Below, one piece after another: positions 5,582 through 5,860 of a stretch of 5,860 nucleotides of DNA. The stretch is from Betaproteobacteria bacterium (GTDB lineage Bacteria > Pseudomonadota > Gammaproteobacteria > Burkholderiales > SG8-39): the NCBI GenBank assembly GCA_029865405.1, contig JAOUGZ010000194.1:1-5860 (forward strand), given 5' to 3'. How positions within the stretch are numbered: the first letter of the stretch is position 1; every line of letters begins with the position of its first letter. A program made the translations under genes and the position numbers. Below the pieces are notes generated by a model. The model saw nothing but the letters and a program-made list of their open reading frames with translations, was not told the origin of the DNA and did no database searches.

Positions 5582-5719
5582 CGACAAGACCACCCACTTC
5601 AGCACCGGCATTGCGGTTTCTTACGTATACGCATACGCCTGACGCGCAGCAGTTCTGGCATTGCGTTACGCTGCGTGGCGGTGGATTCTGTGAGCACTCA
5701 TGACGTATCTCGCTGAGAG
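5582..5719. other. Non-coding gap with short repeats before the response regulator gene
   Basis: These 138 bases hold no supported gene. The base composition is less GC-rich than the flanks. GGCATTGCG occurs twice, at 5607-5615 and 5657-5665, and each copy is followed by TTACG (5621-5625 and 5666-5670), an imperfect direct repeat with copies 50 bases apart. A small hairpin can form from CGTAT (5624-5628) and ATACG (5633-5637) with a 4-base loop. No convincing promoter boxes or intrinsic terminator were found. The gap should contain the promoter of the downstream gene. Confidence 0.5.
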
Positions 5720-5860
5720 ATGGCAGCCGGAAAGCTGCTGAACCCGCATGCCGCGCCGGGCGCGCCGATCCGCGTCCTGCTGATCGAGGACAACGCGGCC
5801 GACGCGATGGTGGCGCAGGCCGCGATCGAGAAGGCGGCGTTCGTGCGCGCCGACGTGCTG
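5720..5860 (+). CDS. Response regulator receiver-domain protein, N-terminal fragment
   Basis: The first 47 residues of a protein are visible before the window ends. After about 16 variable residues comes IRVLLIEDNAADAMVAQAAI (17-36), which matches the first beta strand and acidic pocket of a CheY-like receiver domain: the EDN acidic group (Glu23, Asp24) would help bind the Mg2+ needed for phosphorylation. The phospho-accepting aspartate, expected some 30 residues beyond the edge, is not visible, and any output domain is unknown. It could be a stand-alone receiver, a transcription factor, or the start of a hybrid protein. The ATG at 5720 is the first start codon after an in-frame TGA at 5714-5716. 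No clear Shine-Dalgarno sequence precedes it. Confidence 0.8.
   Translation, partial: MAAGKLLNPHAAPGAPIRVLLIEDNAADAMVAQAAIEKAAFVRADVL

Noticed and set aside
4397..5611. A 404-codon open frame on the minus strand, opposite the CMD and YhhQ genes
   Set aside because: Its composition is dominated by Arg, Glu, His and Val with no domain; both genes on the other strand have strong family signatures.
5582..5719. A tRNA or small RNA gene in the gap after yhhQ
   Set aside because: No cloverleaf arms, no T-loop consensus and no promoter-terminator pair could be found; only a 5-base-pair hairpin is present.

Overview
The window is GC-rich, densely packed bacterial DNA in which nearly every base belongs to a gene. 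Start codons are mostly preceded by GGAGG-type ribosome binding sites, and genes within operons overlap by ATGA. Gene content (a TRAP transporter, a bacterial class I-type cytochrome P450, a carboxymuconolactone decarboxylase-family protein and a YhhQ-type transporter) together with a TGGGGACAGACC-type inverted repeat suggests a proteobacterium. I lean towards a betaproteobacterium of the Burkholderiales type, but this is a judgement from composition and protein style, not a proven assignment.

Layout. Positions 1-2303, read on the minus strand, are one operon. A small uncharacterised 103-residue protein comes first, then a TRAP periplasmic binding protein (dctP-like), the small membrane subunit (dctQ-like), and the first 152 residues of the large permease (dctM-like), which runs off the left edge. 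The small protein/dctP and dctQ/dctM junctions are both 4-base ATGA overlaps, so the four genes are probably co-transcribed and translationally coupled. From 2423 to 3019 on the plus strand lies a lipoprotein with a 3-keto-disaccharide hydrolase (DUF1080) domain, divergent from the TRAP operon.

Between this lipoprotein gene and the convergent P450 gene sits an A+T-rich, near-perfect inverted repeat (about 3031-3103, two identical 28-base arms), which looks like a dispersed REP/MITE-type element. The P450 gene (4313 down to 3102) ends in the outer edge of this repeat. Its start codon is only 17 bases from that of a divergent CMD-family gene (4331-4864). Six bases after the CMD gene, a GTG-initiated gene for a queuosine-precursor transporter of the YhhQ/VUT family follows (4871-5581). 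After a 138-base non-coding gap, a response-regulator receiver domain begins at 5720 and runs off the right edge.

Functionally, the TRAP genes form a sodium- or proton-driven uptake system for an organic acid-like solute that cannot be named from sequence. The P450 and CMD proteins are probably catabolic or detoxifying enzymes of unknown substrate. The rest is ordinary housekeeping or accessory content. I see no sign of a clearly new multi-gene system. The most notable items are the inverted repeat at the P450 3' end, the small TRAP-linked protein, the very short divergent start-to-start spacer, and the cysteine-free AhpD-like motif.
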